NCBI RefSeq assembly: GCF_017812015.1
Contig: NZ_JADQTN010000001.1
Coordinates: 598,501 to 662,500 of the forward strand
Origin: Pontixanthobacter sp. CEM42
GTDB lineage: Bacteria > Pseudomonadota > Alphaproteobacteria > Sphingomonadales > Sphingomonadaceae
Direction of reading: 5' to 3'
Length of the DNA: 64,000 nt
Of this stretch, positions 24,938-33,874 are shown piece by piece (position 1 is the first letter of the stretch; each line of letters opens with the position of its first letter). The translations under genes were made by a program, and so were the position numbers. The notes beneath the pieces were generated by a model that made no database searches, had not been told where the DNA came from, and saw only the letters and a list, made by a program, of their open reading frames with translations.

Positions 24938-26290
24938 TTAACCCTTTTCGCGCTTCGCCAGATATTCCTCGAGCCATTTGATCGAGTAGTCGCCATTCAG
25001 GATATCATCCTGCCGGATCAGCTCCTGATGCAGCGGGACCGAGTGCTTCACGCCTTCGATGACCATTTCCTCCAGCGCGCGGCGCAGGCGCATGATGCAG
25101 CCTTCGCGGTTGCGGCCATAGACGATCAGTTTGGCGATCATGCTATCGTAATAAGGCGGGATTTTATAGCCGGCATAAAGCCCGCTATCGACGCGGACAT
25201 GCATGCCGCCTGCTGCATGGTATGATGTGACTTCGCCGGGTGAGGGGGCGAAGGTGAAGGGGTCTTCGGCGTTGATCCGGCATTCAATGGCATGGCCGTT
25301 AAACTCGATCTCTTCCTGCTTGACCGAGAGCGGCTTGCCGTCAGCAACGCGGATTTGCTCGCGTACCAGATCGACGCCGGTAATCATTTCAGTGACCGGA
25401 TGCTCTACCTGAAGGCGGGTGTTCATTTCGATGAAGTAGAATTCGCCATTTTCCCACAGGAATTCGATCGTGCCTGCACCGCGATAGCCCATATCGGCCA
25501 TTGCCTTGGCGCATATATCACCCATACGGTTACGTTCTTCACTTGAAAGAACCGGAGAGGGCGCTTCTTCAAAAACCTTCTGATGGCGGCGTTGCAGCGA
25601 ACAATCGCGCTCGCCCAGATGGATCGCGTTACCTTTGCCATCGCCAAATACTTGGAATTCGATGTGGCGTGGGTCGCCGAGATATTTCTCAAGGTAAACC
25701 GTCGCGTCGCCAAATGCGGCTTTGGCTTCGTTACCGGCAGCCTGCATCAGTGATTCAAGTTGGTCCTCGCTTTCGCACACTTTCATCCCGCGACCGCCAC
25801 CGCCAGATGCGGCTTTGATGATGACCGGATAACCGATTTCATCCGCTATTTTTGCGGCTTCTGCGACTTCGCTGATCGCTCCGTCGGAGCCGGGAACGAG
25901 CGGCAGGCCTAGCTTACCCGCAGTCCGCTTCGCCTCAACCTTGTCGCCCATTGTGCCGATATGTTCGGGCTTGGGGCCGATCCATGCGATATCATGTGCT
26001 TCGACGATTTCAGCAAATTGCTGGTTCTCGGAGAGGAAGCCGTAGCCGGGGTGGATCGCGTCACAATGCGCAATCTCTGCTGCCGAGATAATCGCTGCGG
26101 TATTCAAATAGCTGTCGGTCGCAGAGGGCGGGCCAATACACACTGCGTGATCGGCGAGGCGGACATGCATTGCTTCCGCATCGGCGGTTGAGTGGACCGC
26201 AACTGTCTCGATACCCATTTCATGCGCAGCACGGTGAATCCGCAGCGCAATCTCGCCGCGATTGGCAATCAATATGCGGGAAATACCCAT
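24938..26290 (-). CDS. accC: Acetyl-CoA carboxylase, biotin carboxylase subunit
   Basis: The 450-residue ATP-grasp enzyme carboxylates biotin on AccB using bicarbonate and ATP, the first step of malonyl-CoA synthesis. The N-terminus RILIANRGEIALRI, the Gly-rich ATP loop GGGGRGMK (163-170), the catalytic FIEMNTRLQVEHPVTE segment and the C-terminal domain are all present. Length matches the family (about 450). It lies 7 nt after accB, forming an aroQ-accB-accC gene order on the minus strand, which is typical of alphaproteobacteria. Confidence 0.97.
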   Translation of the reverse strand: MGISRILIANRGEIALRIHRAAHEMGIETVAVHSTADAEAMHVRLADHAVCIGPPSATDSYLNTAAIISAAEIAHCDAIHPGYGFLSENQQFAEIVEAHDIAWIGPKPEHIGTMGDKVEAKRTAGKLGLPLVPGSDGAISEVAEAAKIADEIGYPVIIKAASGGGGRGMKVCESEDQLESLMQAAGNEAKAAFGDATVYLEKYLGDPRHIEFQVFGDGKGNAIHLGERDCSLQRRHQKVFEEAPSPVLSSEERNRMGDICAKAMADMGYRGAGTIEFLWENGEFYFIEMNTRLQVEHPVTEMITGVDLVREQIRVADGKPLSVKQEEIEFNGHAIECRINAEDPFTFAPSPGEVTSYHAAGGMHVRVDSGLYAGYKIPPYYDSMIAKLIVYGRNREGCIMRLRRALEEMVIEGVKHSVPLHQELIRQDDILNGDYSIKWLEEYLAKREKG

Positions 26291-26297
26291 TGCGCGC

Positions 26298-26801
26298 TTA
26301 CCCGATGACTACGAGCGGCTGACCGAATTCGACCGGCTGCGCGTTCTCGACCAGGATCGACTTAATCGTACCGGACTTGTCGGCCTCAATCGGGTTCATC
26401 ACTTTCATCGCTTCGACGATGACCAGTGTGTCGCCTTCTTTCACGCTGTCGCCGACATTGACGAATGGCGCTGCGCCGGGCTCTGCCGAAAGATAGACGG
26501 TACCGACCATCGGTGATTTCATCGCATCAGCTGCGTCTTCCGCTGGTGCGGCTGGCTCAGCAGCAGCGGGGGCCGTCGCCGGAGCTGCGGCTGGCGCGGC
26601 AGGTGCCGGAGCCGCTGCAACAGGAGCGGCCGCTGCAACAGCAACGCCGCCACCACGCGACACGCGGATTTTCCGCTCGCCATCTTCCACTTCGATTTCA
26701 GTAAGCCCGGTATCTCCGAGCATTTCAGCCAATTCGCGAACCAGCTTCGTATCTACATTCATACCGGACTTTTTGCCGGTAGTGCCCTTTGTGGCGGCCA
26801 T
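26298..26801 (-). CDS. accB: Acetyl-CoA carboxylase biotin carboxyl carrier protein
   Basis: A 167-residue BCCP with an N-terminal helical part, an Ala/Pro-rich flexible linker (about 53-88) and a C-terminal biotinyl domain with biotin acceptor K133 in VEAMKVMN. It carries carboxybiotin between AccC and the carboxyltransferase. The linker is encoded by a run of gctgc/gca repeats. The 99 nt between accB and aroQ could hold a second promoter. Confidence 0.96.
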   Translation of the reverse strand: MAATKGTTGKKSGMNVDTKLVRELAEMLGDTGLTEIEVEDGERKIRVSRGGGVAVAAAAPVAAAPAPAAPAAAPATAPAAAEPAAPAEDAADAMKSPMVGTVYLSAEPGAAPFVNVGDSVKEGDTLVIVEAMKVMNPIEADKSGTIKSILVENAQPVEFGQPLVVIG

Positions 26802-26900
26802 ATATGCCTCATGTTTGTGTGAGCAGTATGTGCTTAAGCGATCCGCCTATTCGCCCAGCGCCGTCAGGGCAAGGGTTGATTGCACTTGCTAGCGGCGGAT

Positions 26901-27335
26901 TTACAGCCTTGCCGCAGCGTCCAGCGCGACCAGATATCCTTTTGCGCCAAGACCTTGTACGGTTTCTGTGGCAGCCATTCCGACATAGGAAATATGCCGA
27001 AATTCTTCACGCGTCGTCGGGTCGGAGAGGTGCACTTCGATCACCGGCGTGCTGATTGCGCGAATAGCGTCGAGCAAGGCAATGGAGGTGTGGGTAAAGG
27101 CCGCAGCATTGAGCAAAACAGCCTTCGCACCCTCTGCCTGCGCCTCATGCAACCAGTCGACCAGATGGCCCTCGTGATTCGACTGTCGCAAGTCGATTTC
27201 GAGACCAAGCTCGCGCCCGCGATCCTCCAGCATTCCGGCGATATCATCGAGCGTTTCGGAGCCGTAAATATCCGGCTCCCGCGTGCCGAGGAGATTGAGG
27301 TTGGGGCCGTTGAGGACGTAGATGGTGTTGATCAT
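26901..27335 (-). CDS. aroQ: 3-Dehydroquinate dehydratase, type II
   Basis: A 144-residue type II dehydroquinase of the shikimate pathway, converting 3-dehydroquinate to 3-dehydroshikimate. Signature residues include NGPNLNLLGTREPDIYG (R19 and Y24) and VIEVHLSDP with the catalytic His. It is first in the aroQ-accB-accC cluster and divergent from a small secreted-protein gene. Confidence 0.96.
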   Translation of the reverse strand: MINTIYVLNGPNLNLLGTREPDIYGSETLDDIAGMLEDRGRELGLEIDLRQSNHEGHLVDWLHEAQAEGAKAVLLNAAAFTHTSIALLDAIRAISTPVIEVHLSDPTTREEFRHISYVGMAATETVQGLGAKGYLVALDAAARL

Positions 27336-27385
27336 TTGTCTATTTTTGTCCGTTGGGCCAGAGATCCATTACTCAGGAGAACCAA

Positions 27386-27745
27386 ATGTCTTCAAAGAAA
27401 TACTGGATCGGTCCCTTTGCGTTTCTGTCAGTTCTAAGTTGTGGAATTGGAATAGCCGATGCCGGTGAGGAATTGTTTTGTTCAATTGACCAAAGAGCTC
27501 AATACGAGGAAGTTGTTTGCCCAGACAGGATTGAATGGGATGCAGAGGATTGGTTTTTTGGCGGTCTCGCCGGTATTGCGACGTTAGCAGGTGTGTCGAA
27601 CTATTCCAATATCGTGAGCGCTTTCCAAGGAGGGGCGCCAACTTATCCTGGACAACCGAGCAACCCCAGCCCGAATCCCGCCGATCGTGGAGGTTTTGGT
27701 GGATCTGGCCGTGGAAAAAGAGAGATACAGCTCGATGACGACTAA
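27386..27745 (+). CDS. Small secreted protein, Pro/Gly-rich C-terminus
   Basis: Not recognised. The 119-residue protein has a signal peptide (about 1-26, CGIGIADAGEE). The mature region has two Cys (ELFCSID and VVCPDR) that could form a disulfide, then a hydrophobic segment (WFFGGLAGIATLAGVSNYSNIV) that may be a second membrane helix, and a Pro/Gly-rich tail ending DLDDD-like acidic residues. ATG 27386 has AGGAG at 27376-27380. Its end overlaps the next gene by 11 nt, so the two are translationally linked and are both convergent with the holin gene. Confidence 0.55.
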   Translation: MSSKKYWIGPFAFLSVLSCGIGIADAGEELFCSIDQRAQYEEVVCPDRIEWDAEDWFFGGLAGIATLAGVSNYSNIVSAFQGGAPTYPGQPSNPSPNPADRGGFGGSGRGKREIQLDDD

Positions 27746-27926
27746 GCCTCCCTCTCTTACCTCAGTTCTCATTGCGGGATCGCTTTTGGTATCCGGTTTT
27801 GCGATTCTGACTCTACTATTCCAAATCTTCTGGTTTGTTGCGCTCTGTGTTTGTGTCATCGTCGGAGTCGCGGGTGCAGCGTGGATAGAGAGCCGTTCAA
27901 GCGCGCCTACCGATCCGTCCCCTTGA
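27735..27926 (+). CDS. Small membrane protein, two TM helices
   Basis: Not recognised. The 63-residue product has two closely spaced hydrophobic stretches (about 10-50, including ILTLLFQIFWFVALCVCVIVG) and short polar ends. It overlaps the preceding secreted-protein gene by 11 nt and the convergent holin gene by 20 nt. Such two-gene arrangements can encode spanin- or antiholin-like functions, but no sequence evidence identifies this one. Confidence 0.5.
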   Translation: MTTKPPSLTSVLIAGSLLVSGFAILTLLFQIFWFVALCVCVIVGVAGAAWIESRSSAPTDPSP

Positions 27927-28320
27927 CCTTACCCCACTGGCGCGCGGCGGTGTATCCTAGATAACCAGTCCCAAATAGCGCATACAGCGAGTCTGGCAGT
28001 CCGGCGAGATACGCGTTCATACCCGCGCCGATCTCTTTCGCTGCCGCCGGGTTGAAGGCTGCTAAGACGCCCATGGGGAGCGCCCACAGCAGTAGCACAT
28101 ACATGACATAGAGGAAGCTAGGGCGCGCGCGGCTGGTCCAAAGGTCTTTGGAATTGGCCTCTGCGACGATGGCGGAAAGGCGTGCTTCGATGGATTGTAG
28201 CTCTTGCGAGCCTTCTAGTTTGAGCAGTTCGAGTTTTGCTTTGGCGCGGGCTTCCTTGTCCAGAATGATCTTGTCGATAATGGAAGTGATCGGGCCGATT
28301 AGCGTGTCAAGAAGTGGCAT
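27907..28320 (-). CDS. Three-TM holin of the gene-transfer-agent type
   Basis: A 137-residue holin matching the PF11351 '3TM holin of GTA release' pattern: an N-terminal amphipathic region (PLLDTLIGPITSIIDKIILDKEARAKAKLELLKLEG), a helix with DLWTSRARPSFLYVMYVLLLW, and a final hydrophobic helix followed by GYLGYTAARQWGKVKG. In GTA producers such proteins make membrane lesions for lysis and release. ATG has GGAG upstream (ACGGAGCGCATTC). Its promoter region holds AACCAAATTGGTTT (28358-28371), which is nearly the same site found before the XRE regulator at 34443. No phage structural gene is adjacent. Confidence 0.88.
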   Translation of the reverse strand: MPLLDTLIGPITSIIDKIILDKEARAKAKLELLKLEGSQELQSIEARLSAIVAEANSKDLWTSRARPSFLYVMYVLLLWALPMGVLAAFNPAAAKEIGAGMNAYLAGLPDSLYALFGTGYLGYTAARQWGKVKGTDR

Positions 28321-28357
28321 GAATGCGCTCCGTTGGTTTACGATTCAAGCCTCAGCT

Positions 28358-28371
28358 AACCAAATTGGTTT
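28358..28371. promoter_or_regulatory. Palindromic operator before the holin, shared with the XRE gene
   Basis: AACCAAATTGGTT is a perfect 13-bp palindrome about 38 nt before the holin start. It matches 12 of 14 positions with the site at 34472-34485 and has the same strand orientation relative to the minus-strand genes. The nearby GATTCAAGC 9-mer is also shared. A common regulator, most simply the XRE protein, is inferred. Confidence 0.7.
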
Positions 28372-28393
28372 GTGTAGGAAAGTCTTCTAACCG

Positions 28394-29275
28394 TTACTCG
28401 TCGGCGCTTGCCAGGAGCGCCTGTGCCAGTGCCAAGTGCGGGCGATCGAGCATCGCGCCATTCAGGCCGACGGTGCCTGCACCCGGATTGGCGTCAAATG
28501 CCGCGATAATCGCGCGCGCTTCGTCCAATTCTTCTTCGCTGGGCGTGAAGGCTGCATTAATCACGGGTACTTGGGCAGGATGAATGGCGAGCATCCCGCG
28601 ATAGCCCTGGCTGCGCACCATCAAGGCTCGCTCGCGCAATCCGTCCAGATCGCGGAAATCGGACTGGATTGTTTCGATCGCGGCAACACCAGCTGCCGCT
28701 GCACCGAGCAGACATAGGCTTCGCGCCAGTTCGTATGTTGGCATATAGGCGCCGTTTGGTTGGAACTGCACGCGAGCGCCTAGGGCAGAGGACAAATCTT
28801 CTGCTCCCCAACTCATCGCAACCAAACGCGGCGTGCCTGCATAGTCGCCGGTGTGAAACATCGCTTTGGCGGTTTCGGTGACTAGTGCTGCCACCTTGGT
28901 CGAGCCGACTTCAATGCCATTTGCCACTTCGTGGTGACGGAGCATCGTGTCGAGCATCTCGACATCGCTGCGCCCTTCGGCCTTGGGCAGAAACAATCCG
29001 CCAGGTGCGGCAGGCATAATTGCGGCGAGATCGTCTGTCGCCTCATCACCTGACAGCGGATTGATCCGTACCCACAGACGCTCTCGACCTTCGCGCGATG
29101 TAAGGAAATCACGCACCAGTTCACGTGCAGCCGGCTTGTTTTCCGGCATTACCGAATCTTCGAGATCGAGAAGTACAATGTCTGCTTCGCTATCTGCCGC
29201 CTTACCCATCTTCTTTTCGCTATCGCCCGGTGCGAAGAGCCAGGAACGGGCTTTGAAATGGGCGGCGGTGGGCAT
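28394..29275 (-). CDS. HpcH/HpaI aldolase / citrate lyase family protein
   Basis: The 293-residue TIM-barrel protein belongs to the citrate lyase beta/malyl-CoA lyase-like family, which cleaves or hydrolyses CoA thioesters of 2-hydroxy or 2-methyl acids using Mg2+. Recognisable segments: [51 protein letters not shown] and [23 protein letters not shown] 29275 is chosen because the family begins here; reading to 29542 would overlap the tRNA-Pro gene. Substrate is uncertain; (S)-citramalyl-CoA and malyl-CoA lyases are both possible. Confidence 0.88.
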   Translation of the reverse strand: MPTAAHFKARSWLFAPGDSEKKMGKAADSEADIVLLDLEDSVMPENKPAARELVRDFLTSREGRERLWVRINPLSGDEATDDLAAIMPAAPGGLFLPKAEGRSDVEMLDTMLRHHEVANGIEVGSTKVAALVTETAKAMFHTGDYAGTPRLVAMSWGAEDLSSALGARVQFQPNGAYMPTYELARSLCLLGAAAAGVAAIETIQSDFRDLDGLRERALMVRSQGYRGMLAIHPAQVPVINAAFTPSEEELDEARAIIAAFDANPGAGTVGLNGAMLDRPHLALAQALLASADE

Positions 29276-29372
29276 TACGAAACTCCTTTTCACGCGCAGG
29301 GTTAGGGCGCGGCGCGGCGCATCGCAATGGCGGAGATTTGGCGGTGGGGGAGATTTCTGCTGCTTGGGCCAC

Positions 29373-29449
29373 TGGTCGGGACGAGAGGATTCGAACCTCC
29401 GACCCCTACACCCCCAGTGTAGTGCGCTACCGGACTGCGCCACGTCCCG
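29373..29449 (-). tRNA. tRNA-Pro(GGG)
   Basis: The minus-strand cloverleaf is CGGGACGTGGCGCAGTCC...CGTCCCG-A-CCA with encoded CCA. The anticodon loop CTGGGGG between CTACA and TGTAG gives anticodon GGG. T arm GGTTCGAATCC is intact. Confidence 0.96.
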
Positions 29450-29682
29450 ATTAGTGGCCCAAGCAGTTGAAGGCGCGCCTATAGAAGCGGGTGTGATGTA
29501 AGGCAACCACACTTGTGCCCCGCTGAGGCCGAATTCGCTCATAAATCACTGGCAGCGCGCGTTGCTCTGCTCTTGCAATGCTGCTAACCGCGCCCACTTA
29601 TTGCCGAAGGGTAGCCGGGATACGCATTGTATCGACTGCCAACCTGAGGTTTGGGATTTCTAAAAGGGTATAGGTTCACTCG

Positions 29683-30006
29683 ATGCTCAACATTCTTTCT
29701 GCTGCTGCAGGCGCTGGCGCGCCACCGGCCTGGATACAATTCCTCCCGCTGGTCGGTATGGGCCTGATTTTCTGGTTTCTGATTATCCGGCCGCAGATGC
29801 GCCGTCAGAAAGAGCACCAGCAAAAGATCGAAGCGATCAAAAAGAACGACAAGGTCGTGACTGCCGGTGGTCTGATCGGCAAAGTCATCAAAGTGGATGA
29901 CGAGTATGCCGATATCGAATTGGCGCAGGGCGTTCGCGTGAAAGCGGTAAAGAACACCATCGGTGATATCATCCCGCCTGCTGGCAAAGCGGCTGCAAAC
30001 GATTGA
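29683..30006 (+). CDS. yajC: Preprotein translocase subunit YajC
   Basis: A 107-residue protein with one transmembrane helix (about 19-38, FLPLVGMGLIFWFLIIRPQ) followed by the conserved cytoplasmic QMRRQKEHQQKIEAIKKNDKVVTAGGLIGKV. It is the accessory partner of the SecDF complex. The gene is followed by secD and secF in the common order; the 64-nt gap to secD contains the likely shared leader. It is divergent from the tRNA-Pro/HpcH region. Confidence 0.96.
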   Translation: MLNILSAAAGAGAPPAWIQFLPLVGMGLIFWFLIIRPQMRRQKEHQQKIEAIKKNDKVVTAGGLIGKVIKVDDEYADIELAQGVRVKAVKNTIGDIIPPAGKAAAND

Positions 30007-30070
30007 TTTTGCGACTAAGCTCGGCAGTCAATGATTTTGGCGGCGGGCTGATAGAAACAGGGTTGCGGTA

Positions 30071-31669
30071 ATGCTTGAATATCCACGTTGGCGTAAAATT
30101 TGGCTCTGGGGGCTCACGCTTGTTGCCGTCATCGCTGCGTTGCCGTCGCTGTTTTCGGTCGCAAATGTTGACTGGCCCGAAGCGCTTCCCAGCCCGACCG
30201 TTAATCTCGGCCTCGACCTTGCGGGCGGTAGCCACCTTTTGCTGGAGGCTGACCCCGAGCAAGTTGCTGCGCAGCGGCTCGAAAATATGGAAGAATCGGT
30301 TCGCGCTGAACTAAATGATGCAGAGCCGGCTATCCGGTTCGGCGACATGTCCACCCGCGGCGGCGAGTTGAGCTTTATGCTCGAAAGCACCGCAGATGTG
30401 GATCGGACGCGCGAAGAATTACGCCAAGTCTTGGATGGTCCAGGCCTCGTTCGCGAATGGGACCTTCGCGTTGAAGATGAAACGCGGCTTGTTTTGTCTC
30501 AAACAGAAGAGGGCCTTGAAGACGCCATCACGCAGGCGATGACTGCCGCCGCGGACGTCATTCGGGACCGTGTCGACAAGCTCGGCACACGCGAACCGAC
30601 GATCTTGGGTCAAGGCGATACGCGGATCGTGGTGCAGGTGCCTGGCTTGCAAGATTCTGACGAGCTTAAGGAGCTGGTCGGCAAGACTGCCCGACTGGAA
30701 TTCAAGCTGGTCGATTTGAACGCATTGCCGACTGAGGTAGCTGCAGGCGTAGCGCCTCCGGGCAGCCAGATTTTTCCATATGCGGACAGTTCACCACGAG
30801 CAGGGGAGTTCCTTGCGGTCCAACGATTGAACGGCATTAAGGGCGACAACCTCAGCGATGCGCGCGCAGGGGTAGATCCACAGGACAATTCGTCGATTGT
30901 TTCGATCACTTTCGATACCGAAGGCGGCCGTAAATTTGCTGAATTGACCCGGCAAAATGTGAACAAGCCATTCGCCATCATTCTTGACGGCAAAGTCCTG
31001 TCGGCTCCCAATATCAACGAACCGATCCTAGGTGGCGGTGCGCAGATATCGGGCGGGTTCACGCCGGAGACGGCGAACCAGCTCGCCATTGCGTTGCAAT
31101 CGGGCGCATTGCCGGTTGATCTGAAAGTTGTCGAAGAACGGACAGTTGGACCCGACTTGGGTGCCGATTCAATTCGCAAAGGTCTGATCGCGATGATGAT
31201 CGGATCGGTTGCAGTCGTTGCCTTGATGGTTGCCAGTTACGGGCGGTTCGGCGTCTACGCCACTGCTGCTCTGGGGATTAACGTTTTGATGCTGCTCGGC
31301 ATTATGGCCGGGCTCAACGCAACGCTAACGCTGCCCGGTATTGCCGGTTTCGTGTTGACCGTCGGCGCGGCGGTTGACGCCAACGTACTGATCAATGAAC
31401 GAATACGCGAAGAGCGAAGGCGAGGGCGGCGCGTTATCGCCGCCGTCGAGAATGGCTACAAAGAAGCCAGCCGCGCGATCTATGATGCCAACATCACCAA
31501 CATTATTGCCGGTGCGCTGTTGTTCCAGTTCGGTTCCGGTCCGATCAAGGGGTTCGCCGTGGTCTTGGTACTGGGCATCGCGACCTCTGTGTTTACCGCC
31601 GTATTTTTGACCCGCATGTGGGTCGCTGGTTGGCTCCGCAAAGCGCGGCCACAAGATCTTAACGTCTAA
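30071..31669 (+). CDS. secD: Protein translocase subunit SecD
   Basis: The 532-residue inner-membrane protein uses the proton gradient to pull proteins through SecYEG. An N-terminal helix is followed by GLDLAGGSHLLLE and two periplasmic subdomains, then five C-terminal helices with TNIIAGALLFQFGSGPIKGF and the INERIREERRRGR cytoplasmic loop. The length is in the family range. secF follows after 12 nt. Confidence 0.97.
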   Translation: MLEYPRWRKIWLWGLTLVAVIAALPSLFSVANVDWPEALPSPTVNLGLDLAGGSHLLLEADPEQVAAQRLENMEESVRAELNDAEPAIRFGDMSTRGGELSFMLESTADVDRTREELRQVLDGPGLVREWDLRVEDETRLVLSQTEEGLEDAITQAMTAAADVIRDRVDKLGTREPTILGQGDTRIVVQVPGLQDSDELKELVGKTARLEFKLVDLNALPTEVAAGVAPPGSQIFPYADSSPRAGEFLAVQRLNGIKGDNLSDARAGVDPQDNSSIVSITFDTEGGRKFAELTRQNVNKPFAIILDGKVLSAPNINEPILGGGAQISGGFTPETANQLAIALQSGALPVDLKVVEERTVGPDLGADSIRKGLIAMMIGSVAVVALMVASYGRFGVYATAALGINVLMLLGIMAGLNATLTLPGIAGFVLTVGAAVDANVLINERIREERRRGRRVIAAVENGYKEASRAIYDANITNIIAGALLFQFGSGPIKGFAVVLVLGIATSVFTAVFLTRMWVAGWLRKARPQDLNV

Positions 31670-31681
31670 AGGAGAACGACT

Positions 31682-32662
31682 ATGCGACTGCTTAAACTCG
31701 TTCCCGAGAACACAAACATCAGGTTCCTCAGGTGGCGTGTACCGTTTTACGTCATCAGCATTGCTCTGATGATCGCGAGCTGGGGGCTCGTTTACGCTCA
31801 GGGCCTGAATTACGGCGTAGATTTCGCTGGCGGGCAGGAAATTCGCGCGACATTTGTCGGTGAGGAAACCGCTCCAATCGCCGAATTACGTACCACCGTC
31901 GGCGCACTCGAAGCTGTCGAAGACCCTGTGATCCAGCGCTTTGGCGAAGAAAATCAGGTTTCGATCCGGGTCAAGCTACCACCCGAGGCAGAGGGTGTAC
32001 CCGAATTCGCCGACCAAATGGCGATTTCGATCACGAATGCGCTGAAGGAGAAACATCCTGACGTTCAGATTGATGGCGTGGATTCGGTGTCCGGAAAGGT
32101 TTCTGGCGAATTCCGGAATGATGCGGTTTGGGCGCTTGTGGCCGCTATGCTGGCCGTTGCGCTGTATATCTGGATCCGGTTTGAGTGGCAGTTTGGTGTT
32201 GGCGCTCTCTTCGCGCTGGCGCATGACGTTTCGCTAACGCTCGGCTTCTTTGCCCTGTTCCAACTGGAGTTCAGTCTGCAGATCATTGCCGCGATTCTGG
32301 CGATTATTGGCTACTCACTGAACGATACTATCGTCGTCTACGACCGTATCCGCGAGAACCTGAAGAAGTATCGTAAGATGCCGCTTCCCGAACTGCTCGA
32401 TCTGTCGGTGAACGAGACTTTGGCGCGGACCGTGATGACATCGCTGACGCTGCTCGTCGCGTTGCTGCCGCTGCTGCTTTATGGTCCGGCAAGTCTGTTC
32501 GGTCTGGTCGCGGCGATCACCCTTGGCCTGTTCGTTGGTACTTACAGCTCGGTTTATATGGCCGCGCCGATCCTGATCTGGCTGGGCGTGAATTCGAACA
32601 GCTTCGTTCCGGAAGAGACGGTCGCCGACAAGCAAGAGAAGCTCGCTCGCGGCGAGATGTAA
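31682..32662 (+). CDS. secF: Protein translocase subunit SecF
   Basis: A 326-residue partner of SecD with six membrane helices. Conserved residues include LNYGVDFAGGQEI, the SGEFRNDAVWALVA periplasmic-to-membrane segment, GYSLNDTIVVYDRIRENLKKY and MTSLTLLVALLPLLLYG. It ends 9 nt before the convergent glycosyltransferase gene, with no obvious terminator in between. Confidence 0.97.
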   Translation: MRLLKLVPENTNIRFLRWRVPFYVISIALMIASWGLVYAQGLNYGVDFAGGQEIRATFVGEETAPIAELRTTVGALEAVEDPVIQRFGEENQVSIRVKLPPEAEGVPEFADQMAISITNALKEKHPDVQIDGVDSVSGKVSGEFRNDAVWALVAAMLAVALYIWIRFEWQFGVGALFALAHDVSLTLGFFALFQLEFSLQIIAAILAIIGYSLNDTIVVYDRIRENLKKYRKMPLPELLDLSVNETLARTVMTSLTLLVALLPLLLYGPASLFGLVAAITLGLFVGTYSSVYMAAPILIWLGVNSNSFVPEETVADKQEKLARGEM

Positions 32663-32671
32663 TTTTCGCAA

Positions 32672-33874
32672 TTACGCGGCGATTAACCGGTCGTAATAGT
32701 CTGCTAGCTGGGCGGCGTTGTGCTCCCAACTGAAGCGGCTCGCCATCGCCGTGACTTGCTGTGTTGTGGGTGGGTTTTTGAGCAGAGCTTTGACCCCGCC
32801 TGCGACCGCATCGAGATTGCGGTCTACGATAAACCCCGCGTGATCGCTGGTCACCAATTCACGTGCGCCGCCTGCATCGCTGATCACAATCGGTGTACCG
32901 CAAGCGAGCGCTTCGACCCATGCATTCGCGAGTCCTTCGCTAGCAGAGGGAAGCATCATCACATCAGCAGCCGATAGAATGATCGGAAGCAAGTCGTGGT
33001 CGACCGAACCGAGAAAATGCACCCGCTCGTCTACCCGCATATCCCGCGTCAGATTGCGCAGATGTTTCTCGTCCGGTCCCTTACCGACGAGCAGCAATTG
33101 CGCATCAGGAATACTGGCCAATGCGCCTATCGCTAAGTCCTGACCCTTGCGTTCAATCAAACCGCCTACAGACACCAATAGCGGTTTGTTCTCAGGCAAT
33201 TCAATGCCGAGTGTCTTGCCCAGTTGAAGGCGGAGTCCATCATGGGCGCGAGGCCGAAAGCGGTCACGATCCAGCCCGGTATAATGCAGCGATATCTTGC
33301 TATAGGGCATGCCCAGATCGGACATGTCGCGGGCCAGTGCCTCCGATACTGCTAACAGGCCGATAGCATGTTCCGCAGCTTCGAGCATTTGCTCGCGCGC
33401 AAAGCCTTTGGTTCCCCAGAAACTGATGTCGGAGCCGCGCGCCTTGATCGAGCAGGGTAGACCCATTTCACGCGCAATCCATGCTGCCGCCGGGCCATCT
33501 GGATAGAAGAACTGCGCATCGACAATATCGAACGGTTGCTCAGCATGAAGCTGTTGCACCAGTGGCAACACTTTGCGCGCGATTACGCCCGGATTGCTAC
33601 GTGCGCCCAAACTCGGGATCAGAGTGAATTTGGGGCGATGGACGCTGACGCCATTTTCGACACCATCAACCGCAGCTGCGGCCAAGGGCTTGTATTTGCC
33701 AAACGCTATCGGCGGTATGCCAATCGGGTTGATGACCGTTACATCCCAATCATCGCGCTTTGCCAGAGCCTCCAGCGATCGCGCAACGAACGTACCGAAG
33801 CGCGGTGTGTGCGCATTGGGGTAGAGCGTCGATAGCGACAGAACGCGCTTTGTGTCGCTAATTGCCGCAGTCAT
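32672..33874 (-). CDS. Glycosyltransferase family 4 protein
   Basis: The 400-residue enzyme has a GT-B fold. The N-terminal acceptor domain starts RVLSLSTLYPNAHTPRFGTFV, and the C-terminal nucleotide-sugar domain carries SASEGLANAWVEALACGTPIVISDAGG, the EX7E-type GT4 motif. It probably transfers a sugar to a polysaccharide or lipid acceptor. ATG 33874 overlaps the XRE stop by 4 nt, so it is translated downstream of the regulator; this coupling to an XRE gene is unexpected for a glycosyltransferase. Confidence 0.88.
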   Translation of the reverse strand: MTAAISDTKRVLSLSTLYPNAHTPRFGTFVARSLEALAKRDDWDVTVINPIGIPPIAFGKYKPLAAAAVDGVENGVSVHRPKFTLIPSLGARSNPGVIARKVLPLVQQLHAEQPFDIVDAQFFYPDGPAAAWIAREMGLPCSIKARGSDISFWGTKGFAREQMLEAAEHAIGLLAVSEALARDMSDLGMPYSKISLHYTGLDRDRFRPRAHDGLRLQLGKTLGIELPENKPLLVSVGGLIERKGQDLAIGALASIPDAQLLLVGKGPDEKHLRNLTRDMRVDERVHFLGSVDHDLLPIILSAADVMMLPSASEGLANAWVEALACGTPIVISDAGGARELVTSDHAGFIVDRNLDAVAGGVKALLKNPPTTQQVTAMASRFSWEHNAAQLADYYDRLIAA

